Source: Deinococcus fonticola
GTDB taxonomy: Bacteria; Deinococcota; Deinococci; Deinococcales; Deinococcaceae
Direction of reading: 5' to 3'
Assembly (NCBI RefSeq): GCF_004634215.1
Contig: NZ_SMMH01000014.1
Span: 36,413-100,412, forward strand
DNA: 64,000 bases
Below, piece by piece: positions 41,179 through 52,251 of this stretch. Numbering within the stretch: position 1 is the stretch's first letter; every line of letters starts with the position of its first letter. The position numbers and the translations under genes are program-made. Below the pieces are notes generated by a model that did no database searches, had not been told where the DNA came from, and worked only from the letters and a program-made list of their open reading frames with translations.

Positions 41179-41418
41179 ATGCCTGATCATGAATCGCTGC
41201 AAGCGTGCATGGATTTTGCTGTCGCCCGGTACGACCGGCTGCACCGGGAAGACCCCGCGCAGGCCCCCGCCGAGGTCTGGACGGGCGTGCAAGACCGCCT
41301 GGCCCGCTATTTCGGGGAAAAGAGCATCGCCGCAGACGACCACGCGGAGTACCTGGCCGCCGCGCAGCGGGCCGTGTACCACCACACCGGCCACCTGTTC
41401 GAGGAAAGCGGCCGCTGA
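41179..41418 (+). CDS. Small acidic hypothetical protein
   Basis: A 79-aa soluble, helix-rich protein ([20 protein letters not shown] at the start, a central [20 protein letters not shown]). There are no membrane segments. No family recognised. It lies alone between the mdh terminator and the cyclodeaminase gene, 64 bp upstream of the latter, with gatgagg just before the ATG as a possible ribosome site. Codon use supports a real gene. Confidence 0.55.
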   Translation: MPDHESLQACMDFAVARYDRLHREDPAQAPAEVWTGVQDRLARYFGEKSIAADDHAEYLAAAQRAVYHHTGHLFEESGR

Positions 41419-41471
41419 CCCCAGCCGGGTGGCCTCCGGCAAGCCTCACCCGCCTGGCGGCCGGCGTTCAT

Positions 41472-41477
41472 TACAGT
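41472..41477 (+). promoter_or_regulatory. -10 box, leaderless start of cyclodeaminase gene
   Basis: TACAGT, then 5 nt (ggggc), then the ATG. Confidence 0.5.
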
Positions 41478-41482
41478 GGGGC

Positions 41483-42127
41483 ATGACTTCCCTGTGGAAC
41501 CAGCCCGCCGCCGACCTGTTGCGCGCCGCCAGCAGTCACCAGGCCACCCCGGGCGGCGCGGGCACAGCGGCCCTGAGCGCCGCGTTCGGTACGGCCCTCG
41601 TGCACATGGCCGCCGTGATTACCCTGCAAAAAAACCGCAAGGCCGACCAGGAACCCGGCGAGTGGCCGCGGCGCATGGCTGAGCTGCACACCCTGATGCT
41701 GCGCCTGCATGACCTGGCCGACCAGGATGTGGAAGTGTTCGGCGAGTTCGTGGCCGCCACCCGTCTGCCCAGAGCCACTCCCGCCGAGCAGGACGCCCGC
41801 GAGGAGGCGCTGAGCACCGCTGGCGACGAGGCCCGCCACACGCCCCTGGCGATTGCCCGCACAGCCCTGGCCGCCCTGCAGCTGGCCGAGGAGCTGCTGC
41901 CCGGCACACACGCCGAGGTGACCAGCGACGTGGGGGCCGGGGCCGCCCTGCTGCGCGGCGCGGTGGACGCCGCCCTGCTGACCCTGGACATCAACCTGCG
42001 CCGCCTGACGCCGGGGGAACGCCAGCCTCTGCAAGAGCAGCGGGCTGAGCTGACCGCGCAGGCCCACGCCGCCGCCGAACGCGTCCTGCAAGCCGCCCAG
42101 GCCCGCATCGCGGCGGACAATGCCTGA
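41483..42127 (+). CDS. Cyclodeaminase/cyclohydrolase family protein (FTCD_C)
   Basis: A 214-aa all-helical protein of the formiminotransferase-cyclodeaminase C-terminal family. HQATPGGAGTAALSAAFGTALVHMAA carries the family's TPGGGSAAA-type loop, here GGAGTAA. QDVEVFGEFVAATRLP contains the conserved Asp near the active site, and EVTSDVGAGAALLRGAVDAA the SD-x-x-x-G motif. Members act on formimino- or methenyl-tetrahydrofolate. No formiminotransferase or his-degradation genes are nearby, so the reaction is only suggested by family. Confidence 0.83.
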   Translation: MTSLWNQPAADLLRAASSHQATPGGAGTAALSAAFGTALVHMAAVITLQKNRKADQEPGEWPRRMAELHTLMLRLHDLADQDVEVFGEFVAATRLPRATPAEQDAREEALSTAGDEARHTPLAIARTALAALQLAEELLPGTHAEVTSDVGAGAALLRGAVDAALLTLDINLRRLTPGERQPLQEQRAELTAQAHAAAERVLQAAQARIAADNA

Positions 42128-42131
42128 AGGC

Positions 42132-42160
42132 TTGACAGAATGCAGGAACCTGAGTACATT
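42132..42160 (+). promoter_or_regulatory. Consensus promoter of tRNA-Leu
   Basis: TTGACA (42132-42137), a 17-bp spacer and TACATT (42155-42160), placed about 40 bp before the mature tRNA. This is the best -35/-10 pair in the window, in contrast to the -10-only starts of many protein genes. Confidence 0.8.
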
Positions 42161-42200
42161 AACTGAGCCTGAAACGCGCTCAACTTCGAGCGTCCAAGTG

Positions 42201-42286
<86 letters not shown>

Positions 42287-42292
42287 CAAGAA

Positions 42293-42317
42293 CCCCAGCG
42301 AAAGCTGGGGCTTTTGC
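42293..42317 (+). terminator. Intrinsic terminator of tRNA-Leu
   Basis: CCCCAGC (42293-42299) and GCTGGGG (42304-42310) form a perfect stem on a GAAA tetraloop, followed by cttttgct. Confidence 0.88.
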
Positions 42318-42332
42318 TTATGCTGAACGGTA

Positions 42333-43067
42333 ATGACGGGCATCAGCGCAGAATTCCTGAACGACTGGCGCGAGCGAGTGCGCCACAATATGCTCACGCA
42401 CCCCGAACACCACCTGAGCTGGCGACTCAGGCGTGATTTCTACGTGGAACTGGGGAACGAAACACCGGAAGCCAGAGCGTTCCGGGGCTGGCTGGCGGTG
42501 CTGTGCGCTCAGAAGGTACTACCCATTGCCATGACCCACCTGCCGGACGAGTCTTTACCCTTCCGGCAATTGAGCGCCGCCTTGCAACTTCTGAAGGGAG
42601 GAATTCCGGCGGAAAGTATTCAACGGTTACTGGACGTGGGTTATCACTTCGTCTACCACGAGTGTTTAGACGGGTCGCACCGACGGGACGTCCAGCGGGC
42701 CGTGTTTTGCGGTTACAAGGCCCTGTTGGAAGCGCAGGGAGAATTCCAACCTGATCCATTCGGAGGACTGGGGCCGGAATGGGTGGACTCCGCCGAAGCA
42801 GAGTTCCAGTCTGCGGCGACTGCCGAGGCCGCTTCCTACGCGGCGACAGCCTGGGCAGGCTCGTCTGGAACAGATGACGCCGATATCCTCGTTATTGATC
42901 CTGAGAGGCTCAGAGACTTCTGGCTGTGGTGGCTGGATGAGGGGTGGCCCATAGCTTTTCAGCTTGCGCAACGCTTTCAATTCGTGCCACGCCTGCAACC
43001 GAACCCTGTTTCGTTGAAGGCTGACCTGCATTCAGAACTGTTGAGCGAGTACGACAAAGAGGAGTGA
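42333..43067 (+). CDS. Imm5-like immunity family protein (tentative)
   Basis: A 244-aa soluble protein. The C-terminal half has [20 protein letters not shown], close to the FWEWWL-x-x-A-x-P-x-A ending of Imm5 family immunity proteins. The middle has an alternating helical pattern with [12 protein letters not shown] and a W-D/E-x2 segment ([20 protein letters not shown]), also seen in that family. Imm5 members protect against polymorphic toxins, but no toxin, secretion gene or toxin fragment is visible beside it. It sits directly after tRNA-Leu, a common site for acquired genes. A TATGCT box lies 8 nt before the ATG. Confidence 0.5.
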   Translation: MTGISAEFLNDWRERVRHNMLTHPEHHLSWRLRRDFYVELGNETPEARAFRGWLAVLCAQKVLPIAMTHLPDESLPFRQLSAALQLLKGGIPAESIQRLLDVGYHFVYHECLDGSHRRDVQRAVFCGYKALLEAQGEFQPDPFGGLGPEWVDSAEAEFQSAATAEAASYAATAWAGSSGTDDADILVIDPERLRDFWLWWLDEGWPIAFQLAQRFQFVPRLQPNPVSLKADLHSELLSEYDKEE

Positions 43068-43101
43068 AGAATAGGTCTCCACTCCCCCTCCTCAACCCTG
43101 A

Positions 43102-45057
<1,956 letters not shown>

Positions 45058-45265
45058 CGGGGTGACCTCCAGTCAGGAGAAACGGGTTCCACGGCCATAA
45101 AAAGACAGCAATTTGGAGTTCGTTCACTGTACCGCACGCCCTCAAATCCCCGCTGTCGTCACCACAGGCGTACTGAACCCGGTCTAAAATCAGGGAAAAT
45201 CCCGACTGGAAGCCACTTTTCAGGTTCAGAAAAGGCGTGGACAGCGGCAGCTTATCCAGACGAAT

Positions 45266-46096
45266 TCACAGCGTATGACACGCCGCAACCCACCAGCCAG
45301 GGTGCGTCTCAGAGAGGCGCTCCGCCGCCGCCTGCGCTTCCACATCCGTCTGCGCCAGCGCAAAACAGGTGCTGCCGCTGCCGCTCATCAGGGGCGAACG
45401 CAGGCCCACGTCACTCAGGGCATGCAGCGCGCGAATGATCGCCGGGTGGCGCGCCACCACCTCCGGTTGCAGGGCGTTCAGGTAAGGCACGTCCGCCCGC
45501 TGTTCGAGTGCGGCCAGAATGGCGCCCACCTCCAGCGGTTCCGTGAACCCGCCCGCTTCATCCAGCCAGGTGTAGGCATCACGGGCACTGACCTCTACGC
45601 CCGGATTCACCAGCACCAGCGACGTTTCCGGCACCTTCAGCGGCGTCAACCGCTCGCCCACGCCCTGTGCCAGGGCCGCACCCCGCAGCAGGAAGAAAGG
45701 CACGTCCGCCCCCAGTTGCAGGGCCAGGGCGGGCAGATCCACGTCTGCCGGGTACAGCTCGGCCAGCGCCAGCAGCGTAGTGGCCGCGTCACTGCTGCCC
45801 CCGCCCAGCCCGGAGGCCAGCGGCAGATTCTTGTGAAGCACCACCTCCAGCCCGGCCCCCACCCCCGCCGCCGCCAGGTAGGCGCGGGCCGCCCGGTAGA
45901 CCAGGTTGCGTTCGTCCGTGGGCAACTCGGCACCCTCCACCCGCAGCGACAGCGACGCAGCGGGCGCCAGGCTCAGCGCGTCCCCCACCGAGAGCGGCAC
46001 CATGATCGAGTGCAGGTCATGGTAACCATCCGCGCGCACCCCCAGCACGCTCAGGCCCAGGTTGATTTTTGCAGGCGCGAAGTAGCGGTCAGTCAT
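45266..46096 (-). CDS. ispE: 4-diphosphocytidyl-2-C-methyl-D-erythritol kinase
   Basis: A 276-aa GHMP kinase. YFAPAKINLGLSVLGVRADGYHDL is the N-terminal substrate region with the catalytic Lys. LPLASGLGGGSSDAATTLLA is the ATP loop, with the catalytic Asp in LGADVPFFL. LMSGSGSTCFAL is GHMP motif III. Phosphorylates CDP-ME in the MEP isoprenoid pathway, the step after IspD, whose gene overlaps it by 4 bp (ATGA), so the two are translationally coupled. The carotenoid pigments of Deinococcus depend on this pathway. Confidence 0.94.
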   Translation of the reverse strand: MTDRYFAPAKINLGLSVLGVRADGYHDLHSIMVPLSVGDALSLAPAASLSLRVEGAELPTDERNLVYRAARAYLAAAGVGAGLEVVLHKNLPLASGLGGGSSDAATTLLALAELYPADVDLPALALQLGADVPFFLLRGAALAQGVGERLTPLKVPETSLVLVNPGVEVSARDAYTWLDEAGGFTEPLEVGAILAALEQRADVPYLNALQPEVVARHPAIIRALHALSDVGLRSPLMSGSGSTCFALAQTDVEAQAAAERLSETHPGWWVAACHTL

Positions 46097-46788
46097 GCCT
46101 GTTCACCCTCCCACACGGCCGCCAGGGCTTCGGCCAGGGCCAGGTCGCCGGGGGTCGTGACCTTGAACAACCGGGCGTCCCCCGGCACCAGCCGCACCCG
46201 CCCGTTCCCCTCGGCTTTCAACAGCCGCGCCACCAGCCCGGCATCGTCCGTCGCGGCAAACCCGTCGGTGACGGCCTGTGCGTGCGCCTTCAGGATCAAT
46301 TCGCGCCGAAAGGCCTGCGGAGTCTGGACGGCCCACAGGCCCTCGCGGGGGGTCAGGTCACCCCAGTTGCCGCCCGCCTCCGCCCGCACCAGCGTGTCTG
46401 CCACCGGCAGCGCCAGCGTCGCCGCGCCCGACTCGTGCACGGCCTCCAGCAAGTCCAGCACCACGTTCTCCGGCAAAAAGGGCCGCGCCGCGTCGTGAAT
46501 CAGCACGTACTCCGCCGAAGTCGCCCGCAGGAGCCGCGCCACACTGTCCTGACGGGTCGCCCCACCCACAATGGCCCGCGCATCCAGCCCAGGGGGCAAC
46601 TCCATTCCCTCCGGCAGGGCCACCACCACCTCATCCACCAGCGGACGCAACGCCGCCACACTCCGCGCCAGCAGACTTTGCCCGCGCACCTCCACGAACG
46701 CCTTGGGCCCCCGACCCAGGCGCGAGCCCGAACCCGCCGCCGGAATCAGCGCGGCTGTGGTGCCGGACAGAACACAGGCCGAGGTCAT
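46093..46788 (-). CDS. ispD: 2-C-methyl-D-erythritol 4-phosphate cytidylyltransferase
   Basis: A 231-aa IspD. ALIPAAGSGSRLGRGPKAFVEV is the CTP-binding signature with Arg and Lys; VLIHDAARPFLPENVV and the later TDDAGLVARLL (D in the active site) are IspD hallmarks. Transfers CMP to MEP. The stop overlaps ispE and the start overlaps ubiX by 4 bp, giving a ubiX-ispD-ispE operon from one upstream promoter. Grouping a flavin prenyltransferase with isoprenoid genes makes sense because UbiX uses dimethylallyl phosphate. Confidence 0.94.
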   Translation of the reverse strand: MTSACVLSGTTAALIPAAGSGSRLGRGPKAFVEVRGQSLLARSVAALRPLVDEVVVALPEGMELPPGLDARAIVGGATRQDSVARLLRATSAEYVLIHDAARPFLPENVVLDLLEAVHESGAATLALPVADTLVRAEAGGNWGDLTPREGLWAVQTPQAFRRELILKAHAQAVTDGFAATDDAGLVARLLKAEGNGRVRLVPGDARLFKVTTPGDLALAEALAAVWEGEQA

Positions 46789-47345
46789 CCTTCCTCACGC
46801 CAGCGTTTGAAATTCGGGGCGTCCAGCCTGAACTGGTCAAGGACGCGCGCAGTGACGAAGTTCAGCAGGTCTTCGACGTTTTGCGGCGCGTGGTAGAACC
46901 CCGGCGAGGCCGTCATGAGGGTGGCTCCGGCGTCATGGGCGCTCAGCATGTTCTGCAAGGTGGGGCGCGGCAGCGGGTCTTCGCGCACCACCAGCACCAG
47001 GGGGCGGCGTTCCTTGAGGGTGACGTGCGCGGCGCGCGACAGCAGGTTGTCCGCGAAGCCGTGCGCGATTTTGGCGAGGGTGCCGGCACTGCACGGAATG
47101 ACCAGCATGCCGTCGGTGCGGAAGCTGCCGCTGGCGACACTGGCGGCCAGATCACGGTCTTCGTGCACGGCGCTGGCCAGGGGCGTCAGGTCGCCCAGTT
47201 GCGGGCCGCCCTCGGCCGTCATGACGCGCTTGGCGCCGCTGGACACGATCAGGTGGGTTTCCACGTTCAGCACCTGCAGGGCCTGAAGCACATTCAGGGC
47301 ATACGGAATGCCGCTTCCACCGGAAACCCCCACCACCAGACGCAT
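46785..47345 (-). CDS. ubiX: Flavin prenyltransferase
   Basis: A 186-aa UbiX/Pad1 family protein. LVVGVSGGSGIPYALNVLQAL is the FMN-binding start, GMLVIPCSAGTLAKIAHGFADNL the phosphate-binding and active-site region, and LVLVVREDPL a late conserved strand. It makes prenylated FMN for UbiD-type decarboxylases; no ubiD is in the window. The start has a TAGTCT box 6 nt upstream. It is the first gene of an operon with ispD and ispE. Confidence 0.92.
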   Translation of the reverse strand: MRLVVGVSGGSGIPYALNVLQALQVLNVETHLIVSSGAKRVMTAEGGPQLGDLTPLASAVHEDRDLAASVASGSFRTDGMLVIPCSAGTLAKIAHGFADNLLSRAAHVTLKERRPLVLVVREDPLPRPTLQNMLSAHDAGATLMTASPGFYHAPQNVEDLLNFVTARVLDQFRLDAPNFKRWREEG

Positions 47346-47351
47346 AAAAGC

Positions 47352-47357
47352 AGACTA
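47352..47357 (-). promoter_or_regulatory. -10 box, leaderless start of ubiX-ispDE
   Basis: TAGTCT on the minus strand, 6 nt before the ubiX ATG. Confidence 0.5.
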
Positions 47358-47536
47358 GCAGGGAAGGCCGCGAATTGAGGGCGAATGGCCGAGGGCCGGG
47401 ACAGTGGCTGGGTTCCGGGAACCGCCTGCTGGAAAAACAACCTCCCCTGCATGTTTTTCCATTCATGACGCTTGCCCCAGAAACGCTTCAGGACAGGCAA
47501 TAAACATCCCTGCCCGGCTTGTGACAGCATGACCGC

Positions 47537-48721
47537 GTGACCCGAATCCGCCCCCGTGACGACGCTGCTCAGGCGCTGCTGGACATGCTGGCCCTGTCAC
47601 TGGGCGGGGCGGTGGCGCTGGGGTTTGCGCGCTTTGCCTATGCACTGCTGCTGCCCACCATGCGCTCGGAACTGGGCTGGTCGTTCACGCTGTCCGGCGC
47701 GATGAATGCCGCGAATGCGCTGGGCTACCTGCTGGGGGCCCTGACGGCAAACGTGCTGGGGGCGCGCTGGGGCCTACGGCGAACATTTCAGCTGGGGATG
47801 CTGGTCACAGCGGGCAGCCTGCTGCTGTGCGCGGTCACGGCGCAGGAGACGCTGCTCCTGATCCTGCGGCTGGTGGCGGGACTGGGTGGGGCGTGGGTGT
47901 TCGTGAGTGGGGGCGCGCTGGCGGCGCTGGCCGCGCGGGCTCACCCGGCGCACAGTGCGCGGCTGCTGGGGGTGTTTTACGGCGGGGCGGGCATTGGCAT
48001 CGTGCTGTCGGCCCTGCTGCTGCCGCCCCTGTTGCAGGCGGGCTGGCGCGGCGCGTGGCTGGCCCTGGGCCTGGCGTCCGTGTTGTGTCTGGGGTTGACG
48101 TCAAGCACCCTGGCGCGGCTGCCGGACCGGGCCAGGGCGGCTCCGGCGGGGCACGACCACACGCCGCTGAAGCCTCTGTTCTGGGCGCTGGCGGCGTACA
48201 CCTGCTTCGGCATCGGGTACATCGCCTACATGACCTTTATCGTGGCGTTCCTGCGGCTGGTGGGCGCGGGCGGCCTGGTCACGCCGTTCTGGGCGCTGCT
48301 GGGGGTGTGCGTCATGGTCAACCCGTTCGTGTGGGGGCCACTCGCCGCGAAAGCCAGGGGAGCGCGGGCCATGAGCATTCAAATGCTCACCCTGGCCGTC
48401 GGCGCGGGGTTGCCGCTGGTGTCGCATCACCCGTTAGCCCTGCTGCTTTCGGGCACGCTGTTCGGCCTGAGCTTCCTGGCGGTGGTCACCTTCACCACCA
48501 TCATCACCCGGCGCGTCCTGCCGGAGCACGCCTGGGCGCGGGGCATCGTGGCATTCACCAGTATTTTCGCGGCGGGTCAGGTGACCGGGCCGCTGCTGAC
48601 CGGCCTCCTCGCGGACAGTGCGGGGGGCTTGCGCCTGGGCCTGGGCGTCAGCGCCGCCGTGCTGCTGCTGGGCGCGGGGCTGGCGCTGCTTCAGCCGGCC
48701 ACACAGCAGACCGCCCGCTGA
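47537..48721 (+). CDS. MFS transporter, YbfB/YjiJ family
   Basis: A 394-aa 12-helix transporter. LGFARFAYALLLPTMRSELGWSF, with its F-x-R-F-x-Y-x-x-LLP start, is typical of the YbfB/YjiJ subgroup. GARWGLRRTFQLGML is the cytoplasmic loop 2-3 of MFS, and a second such loop lies after helix 8. GTG start without a strong ribosome site. Substrate unknown; related proteins export small organic compounds. It is divergent from ubiX and followed by a hairpin shared with the convergent nuclease gene. Confidence 0.83.
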   Translation: MTRIRPRDDAAQALLDMLALSLGGAVALGFARFAYALLLPTMRSELGWSFTLSGAMNAANALGYLLGALTANVLGARWGLRRTFQLGMLVTAGSLLLCAVTAQETLLLILRLVAGLGGAWVFVSGGALAALAARAHPAHSARLLGVFYGGAGIGIVLSALLLPPLLQAGWRGAWLALGLASVLCLGLTSSTLARLPDRARAAPAGHDHTPLKPLFWALAAYTCFGIGYIAYMTFIVAFLRLVGAGGLVTPFWALLGVCVMVNPFVWGPLAAKARGARAMSIQMLTLAVGAGLPLVSHHPLALLLSGTLFGLSFLAVVTFTTIITRRVLPEHAWARGIVAFTSIFAAGQVTGPLLTGLLADSAGGLRLGLGVSAAVLLLGAGLALLQPATQQTAR

Positions 48722-48753
48722 AACAGAAAGTGGCGAGAAGACAAGAAGAAAGA

Positions 48754-48774
48754 GAGAGGCTGGCGAAGCCTCTC
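48754..48774 (-). terminator. Terminator for nuclease gene
   Basis: GAGAGGCT (48754-48761) pairs with AGCCTCTC (48767-48774) over a 5-nt loop. Read on the minus strand, the stem is followed by TCTTTCTTCTTG. Confidence 0.65.
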
Positions 48775-48800
48775 CCTGTGGATGTCGGAATTGCTGAGGG

Positions 48801-51800
48801 TCAGCGGGTGCCGAGACCGTCGAAGGTGTCGATGGGGTGGCTGTCCCACTCAGTGGCGGGCACGAAGGCGTCGGCAGGGTTGTTGTCCCCGACGATGACG
48901 CTCAGTTTGCGGCGCAGGGTGACGTTCTCGCCCCACTTGGTGGCCACGCCCACCTGACCGAAAACGTCGATGACGGCGCCGTCTTTCCTGAGCACCAGGG
49001 CGTCGTCACCATTGAAGTTGGTCACGGCACTGACGGTTCCCAGGGCCTTCAGGGCGGCACTGGCCGAGCCGTTCACGAAGACCAGGGTGGCCCCGGCGTT
49101 CAGCGTACCGCTGAGTTTCTGGATGTTGCCGGCCGTCGCCGATCCGTTCGAGTACAGCTCCAGGCTGTACTTGCTCAGGTCCAGGGCGCCAGAAGTGGGG
49201 TTGTACAGTTCGATGGCCTTGTTGTTGCTGCTGCCTTCCACGTACTCGCTGATGATCAGGTCACTGCCGGTGGGTGGGGGCGGCGTGACCACCAGAGGCG
49301 TCACCGTCACGATTTTCTGCGCGGTGGCCGTCTGGCCGTTCGCCTCGGCGGTCACGGTCACGCTGAACGTTCCGGCAACGGCGAAGGCGTGCTGGGCGCT
49401 GGTGGCCGTGCCTGCCAGGGTCTCGGTCGAGCCGTCACCCCAGTTAACACTGACGGTGCCCGGCGTTTCGCTGGAGGCAATGCTCAGCGTGTAGGGTTGC
49501 CCGGCACTTACGCTGTCCGCGCCGCTCAGCGTGACGCCGAAGGTGGGTTTCACTTCGTCCCTGTTCAGGTTCAGGCCCACCAGCACGGGGTCGTGGTCGG
49601 AGGCGCGGTAGGGGTTGTTCTGCCACAGGTCCGGGCTGGTGCAGGTGGAGGTGGTGCACTCCGGCAGCTTCTTGTATTCGGCGTTGTAATCGGCCAGCGT
49701 GGGTTCGTCGGCGTTGATGTGCCACTCGGTCACGCCGGTGACCTGCTGGTCCAGGCTGGTGCTGGCCAGCGCGTGGTCGAGGTAACCGAACAGTCCGCCG
49801 AACTGGTAGCTGTAGCGTTCCTGGGCGGGAATGCGCAGGTTCTCGCTGACGAAGCCGCCCGCCATGATGGTCTGGATGGGTTTTTCCTGTCCGTAGGCGT
49901 TGAAGTCGCCCATGAGCAGCACGTCCTGGTCGCCGCTGCGGGTCTTGAGTTGATCCACGAAGGTCAGCAGGCGGGTGGCCTGCCCGGTGCGCAGGGTGTT
50001 CCAGCAGCCCTCGCCGGTGTCCACGTCGCCAGTGCTGGGGCAACTGCCCTTGCTCTTGAAGTGGTTGGCCACGACGGTCAGCACGCCGCCGGTGCCTTTG
50101 TCCTGGAAGGTCTGGGCCAGGGGCGGGCGGCTGTGGATGGGGTCGTTGTCGATCACGTAACTGCCCACAGGCGTGACCCGGGCCGGTTTGTAGATGATGG
50201 CGACCTTGATGGCGTCGGTGCCGATGGTGCCGGTCTGCACGCCCCGGTACACTTCGCTGCCGTAGGCGCTGTTCAGGGCGGTCACCAGGCTGTTCAGGGC
50301 GGTGTCGCCGCTGTTCTGCACTTCCATCAGGGTAACGATGTCGGCGTCCAGCCCCCGGAGCGCGTTCACGATCTTGGTCTGTTGCCGCTGAAACTCGAAG
50401 GTGCTGTCGGCCCCACGGTCATTCTGGCCGCCGAGGGTCGTGAAGTAGTTCAGGACGTTGGCGCCGGCGACTTTCAGGGTGCCGCCCACGGGTTCGGGCG
50501 CGGCGGGGCGCGGGTTGGCGTCCGTGAAGGTGGGCGCAGCGGTGGGTTCCACCTTGAACACATTGTTGGCGTAGTGCAGCACGCCGCTCAGGTTCGCCAC
50601 GGTGTCCCCGGTGCGGCGCGTGCCGGCCGCGCTCAGGTAGGGCAGGTTGGCGGGGTTCTGGGTTGTGTTGGCGTCGTCCAGCACGATCTTGCGGGCAGCG
50701 TTCGCCTCGGGAGTGGTGCTTTCGTTGCCGTTGGTGGGGTTGAACAGGCGCCCGCCGCTGCTGAGGCCCAGTTCGCCGTAGCGTCCGTAGCCGTAATTGT
50801 CGGTCACGGTCAACGTTTCGGGGAAGGTGACGCGCATGCCCTCGTATTTTTCGAGGTCGGTGAAGGGGGCTTTCAGTTCCACCGGGTTGACGCTCAGGCC
50901 GCTGGCGCAGGTGACAAAGGCGCTCAGGGTGTCCACCTGGGTGCTGCCGTAAAACTCCTTGACGGTGCCGGTGAACTGCACCAGGTCGCCCACCTTCACC
51001 GCCTGGGACGCGTTACCGGTGTATACGAACACGCCGTCACTGGTGCCAGCGTCCCCGTCTCCCCCGTCACGGGCCTGCACGAAGAAGCCGCGCAGCCCGG
51101 CCTGGAAGTCGGCGGTCACGACACCGCGCACGGTCACGGTCTGGCCCAGCAGCGGGCTGCTGTCGCCGCTGCCCTGAATGGCCGGAATGGCGGTCACGGG
51201 CGTGGGCGACACCGGGCAATGGGCCACGGTGTTCAGCACCACCTTTACCTGGCTGCCGCCCTCACTGTGATCAAAGGTCGCGGTGCCGGTCTGGGTGACC
51301 TGCCCGTCGCTGCTGGTGCCGGTGACACTCACTGTCAACCCGCTGGCGCTGGCGACCGCCTTGAAGACGGTGCTGGCCGCGTCGCCCGTGATGGTCATCG
51401 GCTGCGACTCCTCGCCCAGCTTGGCGCTCAGGGTGGTGGTTTCCGGCAACAGCGGGCCGGCGGTGACGGTCACGTCCGCTTTCACGCGCTGCGGCGTCAG
51501 GTCACCCGTGATCTTGCCGCTGGCGAAGTTGACCTCGGCGCTGGACTTGTACAGCACCACGCCGCCTTTCTCGTCGTAGGCGCGGACGGTCAGGGTGTAC
51601 TTGGGGTCGCCTTTGGGCAGGTTTGCCAGCGTCACCTTCACCTGGCCGCCCACCACTTCAGCGCTGAACACGCGGGTGCCTTTGCTGCCCACCGCCTCCA
51701 GCGTCACGAACTTGACGTCCTCCGGAAACACCAGCTTGAAGACCGGGTCAGCCAGCGCCTGGCCTTGCAGGGCGGCGCTTTCCAGCGTGACTGAAGGCTG

Positions 51801-51974
51801 CACCGAGGGCTGCACGGCCGGTTTTTGCGCCGTGGGGGTCTTCGCGCCGGTGGCGGGGGTGAGGCTCTGGGCCTGAGTGGGTGCGGTGGGGGTGGGGGCG
51901 GTGGGGGCCGCCTGCATTCCGCAGGAGGCGAGAATCAGGGAGCCGGACAGCAGCAGGGCGTGTTTCAGACGCAT
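48801..51974 (-). CDS. ExeM/NucH-type extracellular nuclease lipoprotein with PKD and lamin-tail domains
   Basis: A 1057-aa exported protein. The ATG with GAGGAG upstream gives a lipoprotein signal: lipobox LASC, lipidated Cys18. A Pro/Thr/Ala-rich spacer (20-60) leads into beta domains to about 260. An OB-fold region follows (LLGQTVTVRGVVTADF, about 270-360). The endonuclease/exonuclease/phosphatase domain (about 510-830) has VLNYFTTLGGQ, VTLMEVQNSGD (metal Glu), VVANHFKSKG, LMGDFNAYGQE and RASDHDPVLVGL (catalytic His). A PKD domain (about 835-925) and a lamin-tail domain (LIISEYVEGSSNNKAIELYN) end the chain. It should degrade DNA or RNA outside the cell. Confidence 0.9.
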   Translation of the reverse strand: MRLKHALLLSGSLILASCGMQAAPTAPTPTAPTQAQSLTPATGAKTPTAQKPAVQPSVQPSVTLESAALQGQALADPVFKLVFPEDVKFVTLEAVGSKGTRVFSAEVVGGQVKVTLANLPKGDPKYTLTVRAYDEKGGVVLYKSSAEVNFASGKITGDLTPQRVKADVTVTAGPLLPETTTLSAKLGEESQPMTITGDAASTVFKAVASASGLTVSVTGTSSDGQVTQTGTATFDHSEGGSQVKVVLNTVAHCPVSPTPVTAIPAIQGSGDSSPLLGQTVTVRGVVTADFQAGLRGFFVQARDGGDGDAGTSDGVFVYTGNASQAVKVGDLVQFTGTVKEFYGSTQVDTLSAFVTCASGLSVNPVELKAPFTDLEKYEGMRVTFPETLTVTDNYGYGRYGELGLSSGGRLFNPTNGNESTTPEANAARKIVLDDANTTQNPANLPYLSAAGTRRTGDTVANLSGVLHYANNVFKVEPTAAPTFTDANPRPAAPEPVGGTLKVAGANVLNYFTTLGGQNDRGADSTFEFQRQQTKIVNALRGLDADIVTLMEVQNSGDTALNSLVTALNSAYGSEVYRGVQTGTIGTDAIKVAIIYKPARVTPVGSYVIDNDPIHSRPPLAQTFQDKGTGGVLTVVANHFKSKGSCPSTGDVDTGEGCWNTLRTGQATRLLTFVDQLKTRSGDQDVLLMGDFNAYGQEKPIQTIMAGGFVSENLRIPAQERYSYQFGGLFGYLDHALASTSLDQQVTGVTEWHINADEPTLADYNAEYKKLPECTTSTCTSPDLWQNNPYRASDHDPVLVGLNLNRDEVKPTFGVTLSGADSVSAGQPYTLSIASSETPGTVSVNWGDGSTETLAGTATSAQHAFAVAGTFSVTVTAEANGQTATAQKIVTVTPLVVTPPPPTGSDLIISEYVEGSSNNKAIELYNPTSGALDLSKYSLELYSNGSATAGNIQKLSGTLNAGATLVFVNGSASAALKALGTVSAVTNFNGDDALVLRKDGAVIDVFGQVGVATKWGENVTLRRKLSVIVGDNNPADAFVPATEWDSHPIDTFDGLGTR

Positions 51975-52251
51975 AGTTCTCCTCGTGGACGGGGTGTCCA
52001 GAATGGTTGAATTGACCGGGTTCAAAGCATAGTCGGGTCTCATCAGCTTTTTGTGAACTGTTCACAATCGCAGTTCAAAAAAGAGAAGGAGGGTGTCAGG
52101 GAGCCTGCAGGGCCTTTCCGCTTCCCTCGGCCTCGCGGCGACCGAACAGCAATGGCAGGCACGGGCCGCCTTCTTTCATTGTCTGCAACAGCGTCTTCCG
52201 GTTTGGCCTGGGGTAGACTGGCCGAACTTGACAATCCAGGAGGCTGTTCCT

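Noticed and set aside
48837..51794. 985-aa open frame on the plus strand
   Set aside because: It is antisense to the nuclease lipoprotein, which has clear domains and a ribosome site. The antisense product is Gly-, Val-, Gln- and His-rich with no domain, as expected from GC-rich codon bias.
52093..52251. N-terminal extension of the carboxypeptidase frame
   Set aside because: No ribosome site at the upstream start, while AGGAGG precedes the GTG at 52252. The extension is not protein-like.
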